The notes under the pieces are model-generated. The model saw only the letters and a program-made list of their open reading frames with translations, did not search any database and was not told the origin of the DNA. A stretch of 64,000 bases of DNA from Chromatiaceae bacterium (GTDB lineage Bacteria; Pseudomonadota; Gammaproteobacteria; Chromatiales; Chromatiaceae). Both the position numbers and the translations under genes were made by a program. The stretch is taken from the NCBI GenBank assembly GCA_026984455.1, contig JALSSC010000057.1, positions 1 to 64,000 on the forward strand, read 5' to 3'. Below are positions 27,125 through 38,603 of the stretch, in pieces (position 1 is the first letter of the stretch; every line of letters begins with the position of its first letter).

Positions 27125-27910
27125 ATGCCCTCCATCCCCGTCCTCCTGTACCATCATGTCCTCCCCCGGGAGGATTTCATCTCCATCGGCGTGGACCGCT
27201 TCCGTGCGCAAATGGCCTGGCTCGCCCGGCATGGCTGGCGGACCCTCTCGGCCGGCGAGTTCCTGGCCTGCCAGACCGGGACGCGGCCACCGCCGCCCAA
27301 GGCCGTACTCGTCACCTTCGACGACGGCTGGGTGGACACCTGGCTCCACGCCTTTCCGATCCTCCGGGAGTTTGGGCTCCGGGCCACGGTCTTCCTGGTG
27401 ACCGGCTGGGTGGAGGCCCGCTCCCGCGGGCGCCCCACCGTGGCCGTCACCTGGGCGGATCACGCCGCGGCCATGGCCCTGGCGCGCACCCCCGAGGCCC
27501 CCAGCGTGCTGCATCTGGAGCAGATCGAGGCCATGGCGGCCAGCGGCCTGATCTCCTTCCACAGCCATACCCACGCTCACGCCTCGCGGGTGCGCACCCC
27601 GGGATACGACCTGGAGGCGGACCTGGGCGCCTCCCAGGCGTTCTTCCGCAGGTATCTCGGCGGCCCCTCGGAGCAACTCTGTTTCCCCTGGGGCGAATAC
27701 CTGCCCGAAGACCCGGACATCGCCCGCGGCCAGGGCTTCCGCCTCTGCCACACCACCGCCAACGGTCCCAATCTGGGTGACGGCGCCTGCCTGGTGCATC
27801 GCTTCTCGGTGAAGAATCGCTCCCTGGGCTGGTTCGCCATGAAGCTGGCGCTGTTCTCCCGGCCCCTGACGGCACGGGCCTACGGGACCTTCAAGGCACG
27901 CAAGGCGTGA
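27125..27910 (+). CDS. Polysaccharide deacetylase family protein
   Basis: 261 aa. NodB-fold enzyme: it starts MPSIPVLLYHHV, then has the metal/catalytic motif VTFDDGWVDT (about residues 62-72) and the second motif FHSHTHAHA supplying histidine ligands. No signal peptide or membrane segment, so it is probably cytoplasmic and modifies an intermediate of lipopolysaccharide or a surface glycan. A GTG at 27101 is an alternative start, but 27125 fits the family. Overlaps the glycosyltransferase gene by 4 bp and is divergent from msbA, which argues for an envelope role. Confidence 0.85.
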   Translation: MPSIPVLLYHHVLPREDFISIGVDRFRAQMAWLARHGWRTLSAGEFLACQTGTRPPPPKAVLVTFDDGWVDTWLHAFPILREFGLRATVFLVTGWVEARSRGRPTVAVTWADHAAAMALARTPEAPSVLHLEQIEAMAASGLISFHSHTHAHASRVRTPGYDLEADLGASQAFFRRYLGGPSEQLCFPWGEYLPEDPDIARGQGFRLCHTTANGPNLGDGACLVHRFSVKNRSLGWFAMKLALFSRPLTARAYGTFKARKA

Positions 27911-28980
27911 TCCGCCTCCTCTTTCTCGAGAGTTCGCGCGACTTCGGCGGCCAGGAGGAGCGCATGAGCGCCATCATCCAGGCCCTGGACCGCGATCGCT
28001 TCGAGCCCCTGTTGGCGGTGCGGCCGGACAGCGCCCTCCATGCCCGGGGGGCACCCCCCGGAGTGGAGATATTCGCCCTGTCCATGCGCAACGCCCTGGA
28101 TCTCAAGGGCATCACCCGGGCGGTGAGGCTGATCCGCCGCCGCGGGGTGGACCTGGTGCTGACCTATTCGGGCAAGGATCACTGGGTGGGCCTGATCGCC
28201 GCGCACCTGTGCCACCGCCCCTTGATGCGCATGAAGAACCTGGAGCTGTTCAAGGATGCCATCGCCTACAACCTGGCGGACCGGGTGGTGGTGCCGAGCG
28301 GACACATGCGCCGCTTCCTGACCGAGCGGGGGGTACGACCGGCCCGTATCCGGGTGCTGGCGCCCGGGGTGGATACGGCGGTGTTCCGCCCCGATCCCGC
28401 CGCCGGACAGGCCTTTCGGGCCGCCCTGGGAATACCCTCGGAGGCGCCCCTGCTCACCTACGTGGCCCATTTCCGCGAACCCAAGGATCAGTTGATCCTG
28501 GTGGAGGCCTTGGCCGCGCTGGACGATCCCCGGCCCCGGCTGTTGCTGTTGGGGGAACGGCAGGGACCCTACGGAGAACGGGTGGCGGCGCGGGTCCGGG
28601 CCCTCGGCCTGGACGGGCGGGTATGGATGCCGGGACGGCGCGAGGACGTGGCCCCGGCCCTGGCGGCGAGCGACCTGTTCCTGTTCCCCTCGCGCCAGGA
28701 GGCCATGCCCCGGGCCCTCATGGAGGCCCTGGCCTGCGGCCTGCCGGTGATTGCCGCCGATCTGCCGGCGGTGTCCGAGATCCTGGCCCGGCCGGGGCTG
28801 GGGTGGACCTTCCCGCCGGCCGACCGGGAGGCCTTGGGGGAACGCATCCGTGACGCCCTGGCGGCCTTGCCCGAGGCACCGGAGCGGGCCGCAGAGCGCC
28901 GCGCCTGGATCGAGGAGCGCTTTTCCTTCACCGCCATGGTGCGCGGCTTCGAGCGCCTGTGCGAAGAACTGACCGGATAG
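27907..28980 (+). CDS. Glycosyltransferase (GT4/GT-B type)
   Basis: 357 aa. The N-terminal Rossmann half begins IRLLFLESSRDFGGQEERM and the nucleotide-sugar half contains VLAPGVDTAVFRP, VAHFREPKDQ and the E-x7-E segment SRQEAMPRALMEALACGLPVI. It likely adds a sugar in lipopolysaccharide core or surface polysaccharide assembly, given msbA and the deacetylase beside it. Start is GTG overlapping the upstream stop (GTGA). A decayed partial copy of this gene and its 3' flank lies at 33489-33700. Confidence 0.85.
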   Translation: MIRLLFLESSRDFGGQEERMSAIIQALDRDRFEPLLAVRPDSALHARGAPPGVEIFALSMRNALDLKGITRAVRLIRRRGVDLVLTYSGKDHWVGLIAAHLCHRPLMRMKNLELFKDAIAYNLADRVVVPSGHMRRFLTERGVRPARIRVLAPGVDTAVFRPDPAAGQAFRAALGIPSEAPLLTYVAHFREPKDQLILVEALAALDDPRPRLLLLGERQGPYGERVAARVRALGLDGRVWMPGRREDVAPALAASDLFLFPSRQEAMPRALMEALACGLPVIAADLPAVSEILARPGLGWTFPPADREALGERIRDALAALPEAPERAAERRAWIEERFSFTAMVRGFERLCEELTG

Positions 28981-29040
28981 GGAAGGGCTCGGGAACGAGC
29001 GATACGTCTGGCGACGGATACCAGAGCCTTGCCTGCCCCC

Positions 29041-32000
29041 TCACCCGAGTTCATCGAGAAACCGCGGTTTCTCGATGCCGTAGCCCTGGACGTAGTCGAT
29101 GCCTATTTCGCGCAGTCGTTCCAATATCTCTTTGTTCTCCACGTATTCGGCGATCGTCTCCTTACCCATGAAGTGGGCGATCTCATTCATCGACTTGACG
29201 ATGGCCTGGTCGTGGGGATTGCTCATGAGGTCCTTAATGAAAGAGCCATCGATCTTCACGTAGTCCACGGGCAAACGCTTGAGGTACGTGAAAGAGGCAT
29301 TACCCGAGCCGAAATCATCCAAAGCGAATGAGCAACCAAGGGCCTTGATCGCCTCGATAACGACTACAGCCTGGTCGAGATTGGCAATGGCCGAGGTCTC
29401 GGTCACCTCGAAACTGACCAATTCCCTGGGAACTCGCAGGCTGGGGATGCGTGTGCGCAGAAACTCCAACATGGCCGCGCTGGTGACGGACTGGCCCGAC
29501 AGGTTGATGGCAATGCCGCCAATCTTGCGTAACACATCCGGATAGGCTTCGGCCCAGGCCAAGGCCTTTTCCACCACCAGGCGATCGACGTCCTCGGCCA
29601 GATTGAACGCCTCTGCAGAACGGATGAAGGCCTCCAGGGGCAACGGCACGCCCTGTTCGTCGAACACCGACAACAGGACTTCGTAGTGATGGGGGGTGAG
29701 CCTCTCGGTGCGAGCCTGCGCGATACATTGACCACGCAGGCGCACGCGCTCGGCCTTGACGATGCGCTCGGCCTCGATCCACCATCGCATCCAGTCCATT
29801 TGCTGCACAATGGATTCGTCGTCTTCCCTAAACAATAACGCGCGGTTCCCGCCAGACCGTTGCGCAGCCATGCAGGCGGATTCGACCGCCGACAACACTT
29901 GCTCTGGATTGTCTCCGGTAGCACCGACCCACATCAGGCCAATGCTGCCAGAAACTGGAAAAGACTTCCCTGCCCAGTAGAACGGCAGAGTCGCCATGGC
30001 CGTGCGGATCCGTTCGCCTTGGGCCAGGGCCTGGGCTTCATCCTCTGCGGGGGTCAGAAAACCAAATCGCGCCCCGCCCAGATAGGCGACGGAGCGAGCG
30101 TCTTGCAGCGCCCGTTCGAGCAGATTCGCCACCGCCAACAACATGCGCTCCCCCGCGGTGTATCCGCAGGTTCCGCTCACGGCCTGCAAATGATCAACCT
30201 CCAGGAAGGCCAATACCTGGGGTTCGAATCGATCTGGGGCCTGAGACAGGACCTCAGTCAAAGCAGCAATAAGACGGTGCCGATTCTGCAGCCCGGTCAG
30301 GATATCGTGGGTCTCCTGGTAACGAACGCGCTCCTCCATTTCCTGCAAAGCTGACTCGGTGGCACGAGCTACGACCGTCTTCATCTCGGTAGGTACGGCC
30401 TCGGCTCGAGCGTCGACCAACATTCGCGCGACCGCGGCGCGGCTGAAGGAACGGGGAGTCATGCCCGGCGGTTGTGCGAACAGGAGTTCAGTGCCGTCTT
30501 CCGAACGCCATAAGAAACGCAGATCCACCGGCTGACCCTCCCGGGCCATTCTGAGGACGCTCCCTGGAGACAGTCCATTGACCTGGGCCAAGGCCTCCTC
30601 CCAGTCACGGGTAGTGAATTCCTCGCCGGCCGGCGCCTCCGCCCTCTCCTCTGAGTCGCCTGGCAGTGCGGCGAATACCTCGTAATCGGTCTCCTCGGCG
30701 ACATCGGCCCAATGTGCACGGACTGCCTGCTCCAGCCGCCCCAATAGCTGCGAGAGCCGGAACGGATCGAATCCAATGTAACTGAGCCCGTCGCGGACCC
30801 GGGCCAACAGAGGGGCCAAGGCGCTACGTTCGGTGTCCTGGTGGTCGACCTCGCCCCCGGTCTGAATATGGAGTTCCATCAATCCGGACCAGTACTGCTG
30901 ACAACGGCTGCTCTCAGAGCCATCGCGTAGATAGACCAAGTACAGCAGAGACCGCCAGCCTTCCCGTATCAAGGCCGCTACGGTCTTGTGTATGCGCCGG
31001 CCGGCGAAGGCTTCATTGAGGCGCTGGTTAACCCGCGCGGCCGCAAGGCGCCGGAGTTCACGTCCCTGATAGCGGGCCACGAGACGTTCCGCCTGCTGTT
31101 GATACCTCCGTGCGAGCTGTCCTTCCAGCTGCTCGAGTTCCTCAGAGATCTGCGTCCATACCGCCGTGTCTCGCACATCCGTCCGTATCGCCCGTTGGAC
31201 AAGGGCCTCGCTGATCTGGCGTGCGCGAACCTCGGGATGGTCACAAAAAGGCGAAAGGGCGACGATGTGCTCCAGCTGATCCAGCATCCTGGCGATGGGA
31301 TGGCCGCCTTCGCTGAACAACGTCGGAACGGCCAGGGCACTGGCAAGGAGCGGTGCCGACAGCGATTCCACCAGGGTCTTGATCTCGGTCGATGCCACCG
31401 AGTCTGCAGACACTTGCCGCAGCACGCGGTCCGTGGTCTCGATGCGCTCAGCAAGCAGTGGATCAAGATATCCACGGCGACCCCGCGCCCTATTCAGCGC
31501 GAGCAGTCGATCGATCCCCTCACGGAGAGAAGATGCCGGGCGCTCTGTCTTCCCTCCGCGGCCCTGCGGCATGCCCTCCTCAGCAAGGAGGTCGAGCAAA
31601 TCATCAGCCGACAGAGTGAACCCCGCAGCGCCCGAACCCTCCACGACCTCAGTGCTCTCGGGCCCCTCATCGGCTGGCTCCTTCTCCACCGGAGCGAGAG
31701 ATTCCGTCACCGAACCGCCCCTGGGCGAAACCACAGGAGTAACAGGGGCCGGCTCTATCAACAATCCGGCCTCTTCCCACGTTGAGCTAAGCTCACGGTA
31801 GAAGGCACCCAGGTTGGCGCTCAGGTATTCTGTCGCGTGTCGAAGGCAGAGTATCTGGGAGGATACGCTGATTTCCAGCCGTTCCAGAATGCCTTGCAAA
31901 GCATCTGCCAGAGGCTGCGGTTCCAGGGCCAAACTCAAGTTGGACCCGAACAGGGCCTCAACCTGCAGGCGCAGGACCCGCAGCGGGTCCGCGCACGCCT

Positions 32001-32757
32001 GTTCCAAGCGATGGACCATGGATGAATTGGCCAACCAAACTTCAAATCGGTCTTTATCCACCAACTCGAGCTGGGTGGGCATGGCGCTATCGAGATCGGT
32101 ATCCGAGTCCGGCCCAAGCGAGTCCGATCGCACAGAGCCATCGGGTCGATCGAGGGGCCGCAAGAGGGTAGCGTACAGCTGTTGCTGGAACTGACTCTCG
32201 AGGCCGGCCCGCGCCAAGCGAACACTGTCGTTCTGCAGATCCTGGCGTACTTGATCGCTATGCGCCCTTTCGGCGGCCGACCATAGGCCGTTTTGCAGAT
32301 GCTCCAGGAGCGAGTCCAGCATTGGGTCGATACGCCGCTCGGCCAGTCCCCGCAGCAGCGACAGCGCATGTTCCGGGGACAAGGCCCCGGGCGCGACCCG
32401 CACATCCTCCGCTGCAAATCGCCTCTGCCCGTCGGCCAATGACCTTATGAAACCCCGGATCCGCACCATGGCACGCTCCCTGGCACCGTGGAACAATACG
32501 CCGATACTGCCCCGCCCCAGGTGCGCCACCCTGGCTTGCACACGGACCGGCTTCTGAGCCTCTCCGGGTAACAGGATGTCCAGATCGCACAGGTCGCCTT
32601 CCTTGAGGTGTGACGGGATCTCCCCAGACGGAAACCGGATCAGTGCCCCTCCCAAGTGGAGATCCTGCAACCGGCAATCACTGACCGGCGCGCCGTTGCA
32701 CAGAATCCTGCCCGGGACATCCACAGGGTAACGGGGGTAGAGTCGTTGATCGCTCAC
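29041..32757 (-). CDS. PilZ-DUF1631-GGDEF-EAL c-di-GMP protein
   Basis: 1238 aa. An N-terminal PilZ-like domain (about 5-105, RLYPRYPVDVPGRI) is followed by a long helical DUF1631 region (about 125-790) that ends in a second PilZ-like patch (LRMAREGQPVDLRFLWRSEDGTELLF). The diguanylate cyclase domain has GGARF in place of GGDEF near residue 865, so synthesis is unlikely. The EAL domain carries EVL plus the other phosphodiesterase residues (INLSGQS, EVTETS, ALDDFGSG, VKIDGSF, AEYVEN, VQGYGIEKP), so degradation of c-di-GMP is plausible. Single gene. It begins MSDQRLYPRYP without a clear RBS. Confidence 0.88.
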   Translation of the reverse strand: MSDQRLYPRYPVDVPGRILCNGAPVSDCRLQDLHLGGALIRFPSGEIPSHLKEGDLCDLDILLPGEAQKPVRVQARVAHLGRGSIGVLFHGARERAMVRIRGFIRSLADGQRRFAAEDVRVAPGALSPEHALSLLRGLAERRIDPMLDSLLEHLQNGLWSAAERAHSDQVRQDLQNDSVRLARAGLESQFQQQLYATLLRPLDRPDGSVRSDSLGPDSDTDLDSAMPTQLELVDKDRFEVWLANSSMVHRLEQACADPLRVLRLQVEALFGSNLSLALEPQPLADALQGILERLEISVSSQILCLRHATEYLSANLGAFYRELSSTWEEAGLLIEPAPVTPVVSPRGGSVTESLAPVEKEPADEGPESTEVVEGSGAAGFTLSADDLLDLLAEEGMPQGRGGKTERPASSLREGIDRLLALNRARGRRGYLDPLLAERIETTDRVLRQVSADSVASTEIKTLVESLSAPLLASALAVPTLFSEGGHPIARMLDQLEHIVALSPFCDHPEVRARQISEALVQRAIRTDVRDTAVWTQISEELEQLEGQLARRYQQQAERLVARYQGRELRRLAAARVNQRLNEAFAGRRIHKTVAALIREGWRSLLYLVYLRDGSESSRCQQYWSGLMELHIQTGGEVDHQDTERSALAPLLARVRDGLSYIGFDPFRLSQLLGRLEQAVRAHWADVAEETDYEVFAALPGDSEERAEAPAGEEFTTRDWEEALAQVNGLSPGSVLRMAREGQPVDLRFLWRSEDGTELLFAQPPGMTPRSFSRAAVARMLVDARAEAVPTEMKTVVARATESALQEMEERVRYQETHDILTGLQNRHRLIAALTEVLSQAPDRFEPQVLAFLEVDHLQAVSGTCGYTAGERMLLAVANLLERALQDARSVAYLGGARFGFLTPAEDEAQALAQGERIRTAMATLPFYWAGKSFPVSGSIGLMWVGATGDNPEQVLSAVESACMAAQRSGGNRALLFREDDESIVQQMDWMRWWIEAERIVKAERVRLRGQCIAQARTERLTPHHYEVLLSVFDEQGVPLPLEAFIRSAEAFNLAEDVDRLVVEKALAWAEAYPDVLRKIGGIAINLSGQSVTSAAMLEFLRTRIPSLRVPRELVSFEVTETSAIANLDQAVVVIEAIKALGCSFALDDFGSGNASFTYLKRLPVDYVKIDGSFIKDLMSNPHDQAIVKSMNEIAHFMGKETIAEYVENKEILERLREIGIDYVQGYGIEKPRFLDELG

Positions 32758-32844
32758 CGAATGAGCCAGAGATACTGAAAGCCGATATTGTCGAACTGAG
32801 ACATCTTTCCTCGGTAGGAGCGGTGTTCAAGAGTTGAGGACAGA

Positions 32845-33070
32845 AAACCCAGCCGACTGTGTGCGTATCCACCACCCTGGGGTTTCCCGTCCTTTGGTCC
32901 GTACACAGCCTTTCCCTGAATCACTCCTCGACTTTTTGAGGGGACGTTCTTGGTGGCCCTGGGTGAAGCACGGAAATGGCCGTATCTGGAACCATGGCGG
33001 GCTCTCGCGATACAGCCCAGGGGTGCGAAAGGCAGCCGTAGTGAGCGAAAAGAAACAATTCATTCTCCCC
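32845..33070 (+). repeat. Degenerate palindromic element, copy K
   Basis: CCTTTGGTCCGTACACAGCC matches the CCTTCGGCCCGCAAACGGCG module of copy E. CGACTTTTTGAGGGGACGTT and CCCTGGGTGAAGCACG match the next module of copies E and G, and GGCAGCCGTAGTGAGCG the one after. The TATACCC ends are not recognisable. Confidence 0.45.
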
Positions 33071-33103
33071 CCATTGGGAGGCCGGGTTCAAGCACCCAGC
33101 GCG

Positions 33104-33266
33104 CAGGACCACGTCATCCAACCACTCAAGTCATTGAAAACCGCGCCAGTGGCCTTCCCTGAAAATGTCTGCGGCAGGGATGCCGCAGTCAAGCCTACAG
33201 GGAGGTATTCACGGCGTTTTTCAGGGAAGGCCACTGGCAGAGGGACGGTTAGATGACGGAGCCCTG
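33104..33266. mobile_element. 163-bp folded MITE-like element, copy 2
   Basis: Identical to 15637-15799 except one A/G change near the right end. Same outer ends (CAGG...CGTCATC), 21-nt internal inverted repeat and nested CTGCGGCA/TGCCGCAG hairpin. It lies in the debris island. Confidence 0.75.
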
Positions 33267-33488
33267 ACCCAGCGTGAACCGTGCAAGGAGGTGGTGTGAT
33301 TTGGTGGTGGAGCGAGGTATCACGAGGCAGGTCTTGTGTCAAGAAAGGCGGATTTTCACAAGACCCCTGAACAGGCCGTCGAAAAACGAGGTCTCTTGAC
33401 GGCCTGCGTGCGGCACATGGAGGAACCGGGAATTCGCGTTTCCCGGTTCCATGCTTGAACAAATCCAGGGAGGCCTTTCTTAACGGCC

Positions 33489-33700
33489 TGTTGGTGCTGG
33501 CCTATCCCGGCAAGGACCATGGAGTGGGTCTCCCGCGCCACCGCCCCTCGATGCGCATGAAGAACCTGGACCTGTTCGGGGATGCCATCGCTGCCATCTG
33601 GTGGATAGGGTGGTAGTGCCGAGCGACCATATGGGCCGCTGTTTGACTGAAGGGGAAATAGGAAAGGAAGGGCTCGGGAACGAGCGATACGTCTTGCGAT
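33489..33700 (+). pseudogene. Remnant of the glycosyltransferase gene at 27907
   Basis: Aligns with 28154-28330, sharing for example GATGCGCATGAAGAACCTGG and GGGTGGTAGTGCCGAGCG-like stretches, with small deletions and in-frame stops. It then jumps to the end and 3' flank of that gene (GGAAGGGCTCGGGAACGAGC shared with 28981 onward). The middle and C-terminal coding parts are missing. Clearly a partial duplication that has decayed. Confidence 0.8.
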
Positions 33701-33814
33701 GGGCGCGAAGACCTCGCCCGGCCCTCTTCGCCCGCGGGAGAGTCTTCAGCCGCCATGACTCCTGGGCGAAACGGCCCCGCCGCATCGCGGTTGAAGCCGC
33801 CCCGGCAGCTGTTT

Positions 33815-34489
33815 TCAGAGGCTGTCCCAGGAGGTCTTGCGCCGGCGGAACCGCAAGTGGGGCAGGATCAGGCCGATGAGGATGCCCCCGCCCACCACCG
33901 CGGCGCCGATCAGAAACCAGTTCTGGGCCGTGCGGTTCTGCAGATCGCGGTTCTCCTGGCGCAGTTCCTCGCTCTGACGGGTGAGGGCAGCCACCTGCCG
34001 ACGCAACGCCGTCCGTTCCTTGTCGATCCGCACCGCATTGGCTGCCGTCCGGCTCAGGCTCTGGAGTTCCTGCCTCAGGCGCTCGCGCTCCTGCTCCACG
34101 TCCCGGTAGCGCCTTTGCAGGGCCTCGTGTTCCTGGCGCAGCCGGCTGAGCTTGCCGGTCAATTGATCCGGGGCCTGTTGCAATTCATCGAGACGCTTCT
34201 GCATCTCGGCCAGGCGATCACGAGCCGCGGGTTGGTCCATGAGTTGACGGGTGAGCACGTAACCCTCGGCGCCGAGGGCGCGCACCTTGCTGTAGCCGGT
34301 CTTGGGATGGACCTCCAGGACCTCCACCGGGGTACCGCTGGGCAACATGCGCACGATCTTGTGGCCGGTGCTCTCGCCCCCACGCAGGGTGACCTTGATC
34401 TGGTCGGTGACATAGCGGGTAGCGGCCTGGGCAGTCACGCCCCACGCGCAGAAGAGGAAGACCGGGAGCAGATACCGTGGGATATTCAT
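33815..34489 (-). CDS. Periplasmic SH3-domain coiled-coil membrane protein (YgiM-like)
   Basis: 224 aa. A signal peptide (1-22, ending AQA) is followed by a bacterial SH3 domain (about 24-85: TLRGGESTGHKIVRMLPSGTPVEVLE, GYSKVRALGAEGYV). A coiled coil rich in Arg/Gln/Leu (90-195) and a C-terminal membrane helix (FLIGAAVVGGGILIGLILP) with a basic cytoplasmic tail come last. This is the TIGR04211/YgiM layout. It may link envelope glycan to the inner membrane. It directly follows argF (1-bp gap) but is probably functionally unrelated. Confidence 0.85.
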   Translation of the reverse strand: MNIPRYLLPVFLFCAWGVTAQAATRYVTDQIKVTLRGGESTGHKIVRMLPSGTPVEVLEVHPKTGYSKVRALGAEGYVLTRQLMDQPAARDRLAEMQKRLDELQQAPDQLTGKLSRLRQEHEALQRRYRDVEQERERLRQELQSLSRTAANAVRIDKERTALRRQVAALTRQSEELRQENRDLQNRTAQNWFLIGAAVVGGGILIGLILPHLRFRRRKTSWDSL

Positions 34490-34490
34490 C

Positions 34491-35402
34491 TCAGTCCCTC
34501 AGAAGATGTTCCAGCAGGGCCTTCTGGGCATGAAGGCGGTTCTCGGCCTCGTCCCAGACCAGGGAGCGGGGGCCGTCGATCACCTCGGCCGCCACCTCCT
34601 CCCCCCGATGGGCAGGGAGGCAGTGCATGAAAGGGGCGTCCGGGGCCGTGCGGCTCATGAGTTCGGCGGTCACCTGATAGCCGGCGAAATCCCGTTCCCG
34701 ACGGGCCTGTTCCTGCTCCTGGCCCATGCTCGCCCAGACGTCGGTGACCACCAGGTCCACCCCCTCGGCGGCCTCCACGGGGTCGCGCAGGATCCGTACC
34801 CGATCGCCCGCCGCGGCCAGGATGTCCGGGTCGGGGTCATGCCCTTCGGGACAGGCGATGCGGAGTTCGAAGTCCAACAGACGGGCCGCGTTGATATAGG
34901 AATGGCACATATTGTTGCCGTCGCCCACCCAGAGCACACACCGGCCGCGAATGGGGCCCCTGTGTTCCTGGTAGGTCTGGAGGTCCGCCAGCAACTGGCA
35001 GGGGTGGCAGCGGTCGGTGAGCCCATTGATCACGGGAACCCGGGAATGGGCGGCAAAGCGTTCGATACGCTCGTGGCCAAAGGTCCGGATCATCACCGCA
35101 TCCACCATGCGCGAGAGCACCCGGGCGCTGTCCTCGATGGGTTCCCCGCGGCCGAGCTGGGTGTCGCGCGGGGACAGGAACAGGGCATGTCCGCCAAGTT
35201 GGGTCATGCCCGCCTCGAAGGAGACCCGAGTACGGGTGGAGGACTTCTCGAAGATCATCGCCAGGGTACGTCCGGGGAGGGAGGCATGGGGTTCCCCCGC
35301 CTTCTGCATGGCCTTGAGTTCGCCGGCGCGGTTCAGGAGCGCCTGGAGTCCGTCGGGGTCGAGGTCGAGGAGGCTGAGGAAGTGACGGGGTCGGGTGGTC
35401 AT
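34491..35402 (-). CDS. argF: Ornithine carbamoyltransferase
   Basis: 303 aa. It condenses ornithine and carbamoyl phosphate to citrulline in arginine synthesis. The carbamoyl-phosphate loop STRTRVSFE lies near residue 55; the ornithine-binding segment is represented by DVWASMG, and the catalytic cysteine motif [11 protein letters not shown] is near residue 265. Cytoplasmic trimer. It follows argD by 10 nt, so the two share a transcript and the leader control proposed upstream. Confidence 0.95.
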   Translation of the reverse strand: MTTRPRHFLSLLDLDPDGLQALLNRAGELKAMQKAGEPHASLPGRTLAMIFEKSSTRTRVSFEAGMTQLGGHALFLSPRDTQLGRGEPIEDSARVLSRMVDAVMIRTFGHERIERFAAHSRVPVINGLTDRCHPCQLLADLQTYQEHRGPIRGRCVLWVGDGNNMCHSYINAARLLDFELRIACPEGHDPDPDILAAAGDRVRILRDPVEAAEGVDLVVTDVWASMGQEQEQARRERDFAGYQVTAELMSRTAPDAPFMHCLPAHRGEEVAAEVIDGPRSLVWDEAENRLHAQKALLEHLLRD

Positions 35403-35412
35403 ATCGGGTGTT

Positions 35413-36588
<1,176 letters not shown>

Positions 36589-36610
36589 GTTCCGGAATCC
36601 TGAATCGGTC

Positions 36611-36650
36611 AAAAAACAAAAGGCGGTCCTGATCTGGCCAGGGACCACCT
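36611..36650 (-). terminator. Hairpin and T-run in the argD leader (terminator or attenuator)
   Basis: On the minus strand GGTGGTCC pairs with GGACCGCC (one G-U), with a 12-nt loop, followed directly by TTTTGTTTTTT. It ends about 22 nt before the argD ATG and lies just downstream of a promoter-like pair, so it cannot simply terminate mtnA without also blocking argD. Confidence 0.65.
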
Positions 36651-36670
36651 GTACTTCGTGAAAACGGGCG

Positions 36671-36698
36671 ATTTTACTTAATCTCGTCGGCGACGCAA
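36671..36698 (-). promoter_or_regulatory. Sigma70-like promoter for argD
   Basis: TTGCGT (36693-36698), 16-bp spacer, TAAAAT (36671-36676). The predicted start near 36664 gives a leader of about 75 nt that contains the hairpin and T-run. Confidence 0.5.
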
Positions 36699-36822
36699 GC
36701 ACTATAGCTGCGACGCAACGGCATGGCCGCAGCCAACGGCCCGCTATGCTCTTGTCCTCCTCGGTGGCGCGGACACCATGGCGATCGCATCAGCGGGAGA
36801 CCGCATCCACACGTCGAACCCG

Positions 36823-37886
<1,064 letters not shown>

Positions 37887-37890
<4 letters not shown>

Positions 37891-38603
37891 GAGACCTCCT
37901 CGTCACAACCGCTACAGGCGGCGCGATCGGCCAGGACCAGGACCGCGCCCAGGGAGTGGATTCGGGCCACGGGGAGATCGGCCCCGGCCCGCCAGGCGCA
38001 CAGGGCCGGGGCCTTGGCCCCGCCGGTGACCAACAGCAGGACGCGGCGGCTGTGGCACAGGGCGCGGCGGGTGAGACTGACCCGCTCGGGTGGGGGCTTG
38101 GGGGCGGCGTACACCGGCATCACGAGCCGGCCTGGTGGTTCCCCCCGCCCGGGGAAGAGACTGGCGGTATGACCGTCCTCACCCATGCCCAGAAGCACCA
38201 GATCGAACGGCAGGGCCTTGTGCACCAGGGCCTCGTAGGCCGCCGCGGCACGCGCGGCCCCCAGTTCGGCGGGGATGGGGAAACGCGCCCCGGCCGGCAC
38301 CCCGGCTGGATCGAACCAGGCCTCGGTCACCGCCCGATCGTTGCGCCCCGGGTCGCCCGCGGGTAGGCAGCGCTCGTCCCCGAAATAGCATTCCCAGCCG
38401 TCCCAGGGGCCGCCCCGCCCGGCCAGCCGCCGGTAGGCCGCGAGTGGCGTGGACCCCCCGGCCAGGACGATGCGGAAACGCCCCCGCGCGGCCAGGGCGC
38501 GGCGGGCCGCCGTCAGGATCTCCTCCACGGCGGCATCGGCCACCGCCGCGGCATCGTCCAGGATCCGGAAATGGGCCGCCTGCTGTACGGATCGGTCTAG
38601 CAT
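37887..38603 (-). CDS. pgl: 6-phosphogluconolactonase
   Basis: 238 aa. The family segments [27 protein letters not shown] and [16 protein letters not shown] are present; it hydrolyses 6-phosphogluconolactone in the oxidative pentose phosphate pathway. Start taken at ATG 38603; a GTG two codons earlier (38609) is possible. No zwf or gnd is adjacent. It overlaps mtnA by 4 bp, so the two are cotranscribed although they belong to different pathways. Confidence 0.92.

Larger units (their letters stand above)
32758..33814. other. 1-kb intergenic island of repeats and gene debris
   Basis: No intact gene. From left to right: a degenerate palindromic element (about 32845-33070), the second 163-bp MITE-like element (33104-33266), and short low-similarity repeat material at 33350-33480. 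Then comes the decayed glycosyltransferase fragment (33489-33700), and sequence with GAAGAC/GTCTTC hairpins up to the SH3 gene stop. The island looks like an insertion-prone site. Confidence 0.7.

Noticed and set aside
36674-36727. Short frame MPLRRSYSACVADEIK before argD as an arginine leader peptide
   Set aside because: It overlaps the argD promoter elements and would be upstream of the predicted transcript start, so it cannot act in attenuation from that promoter.
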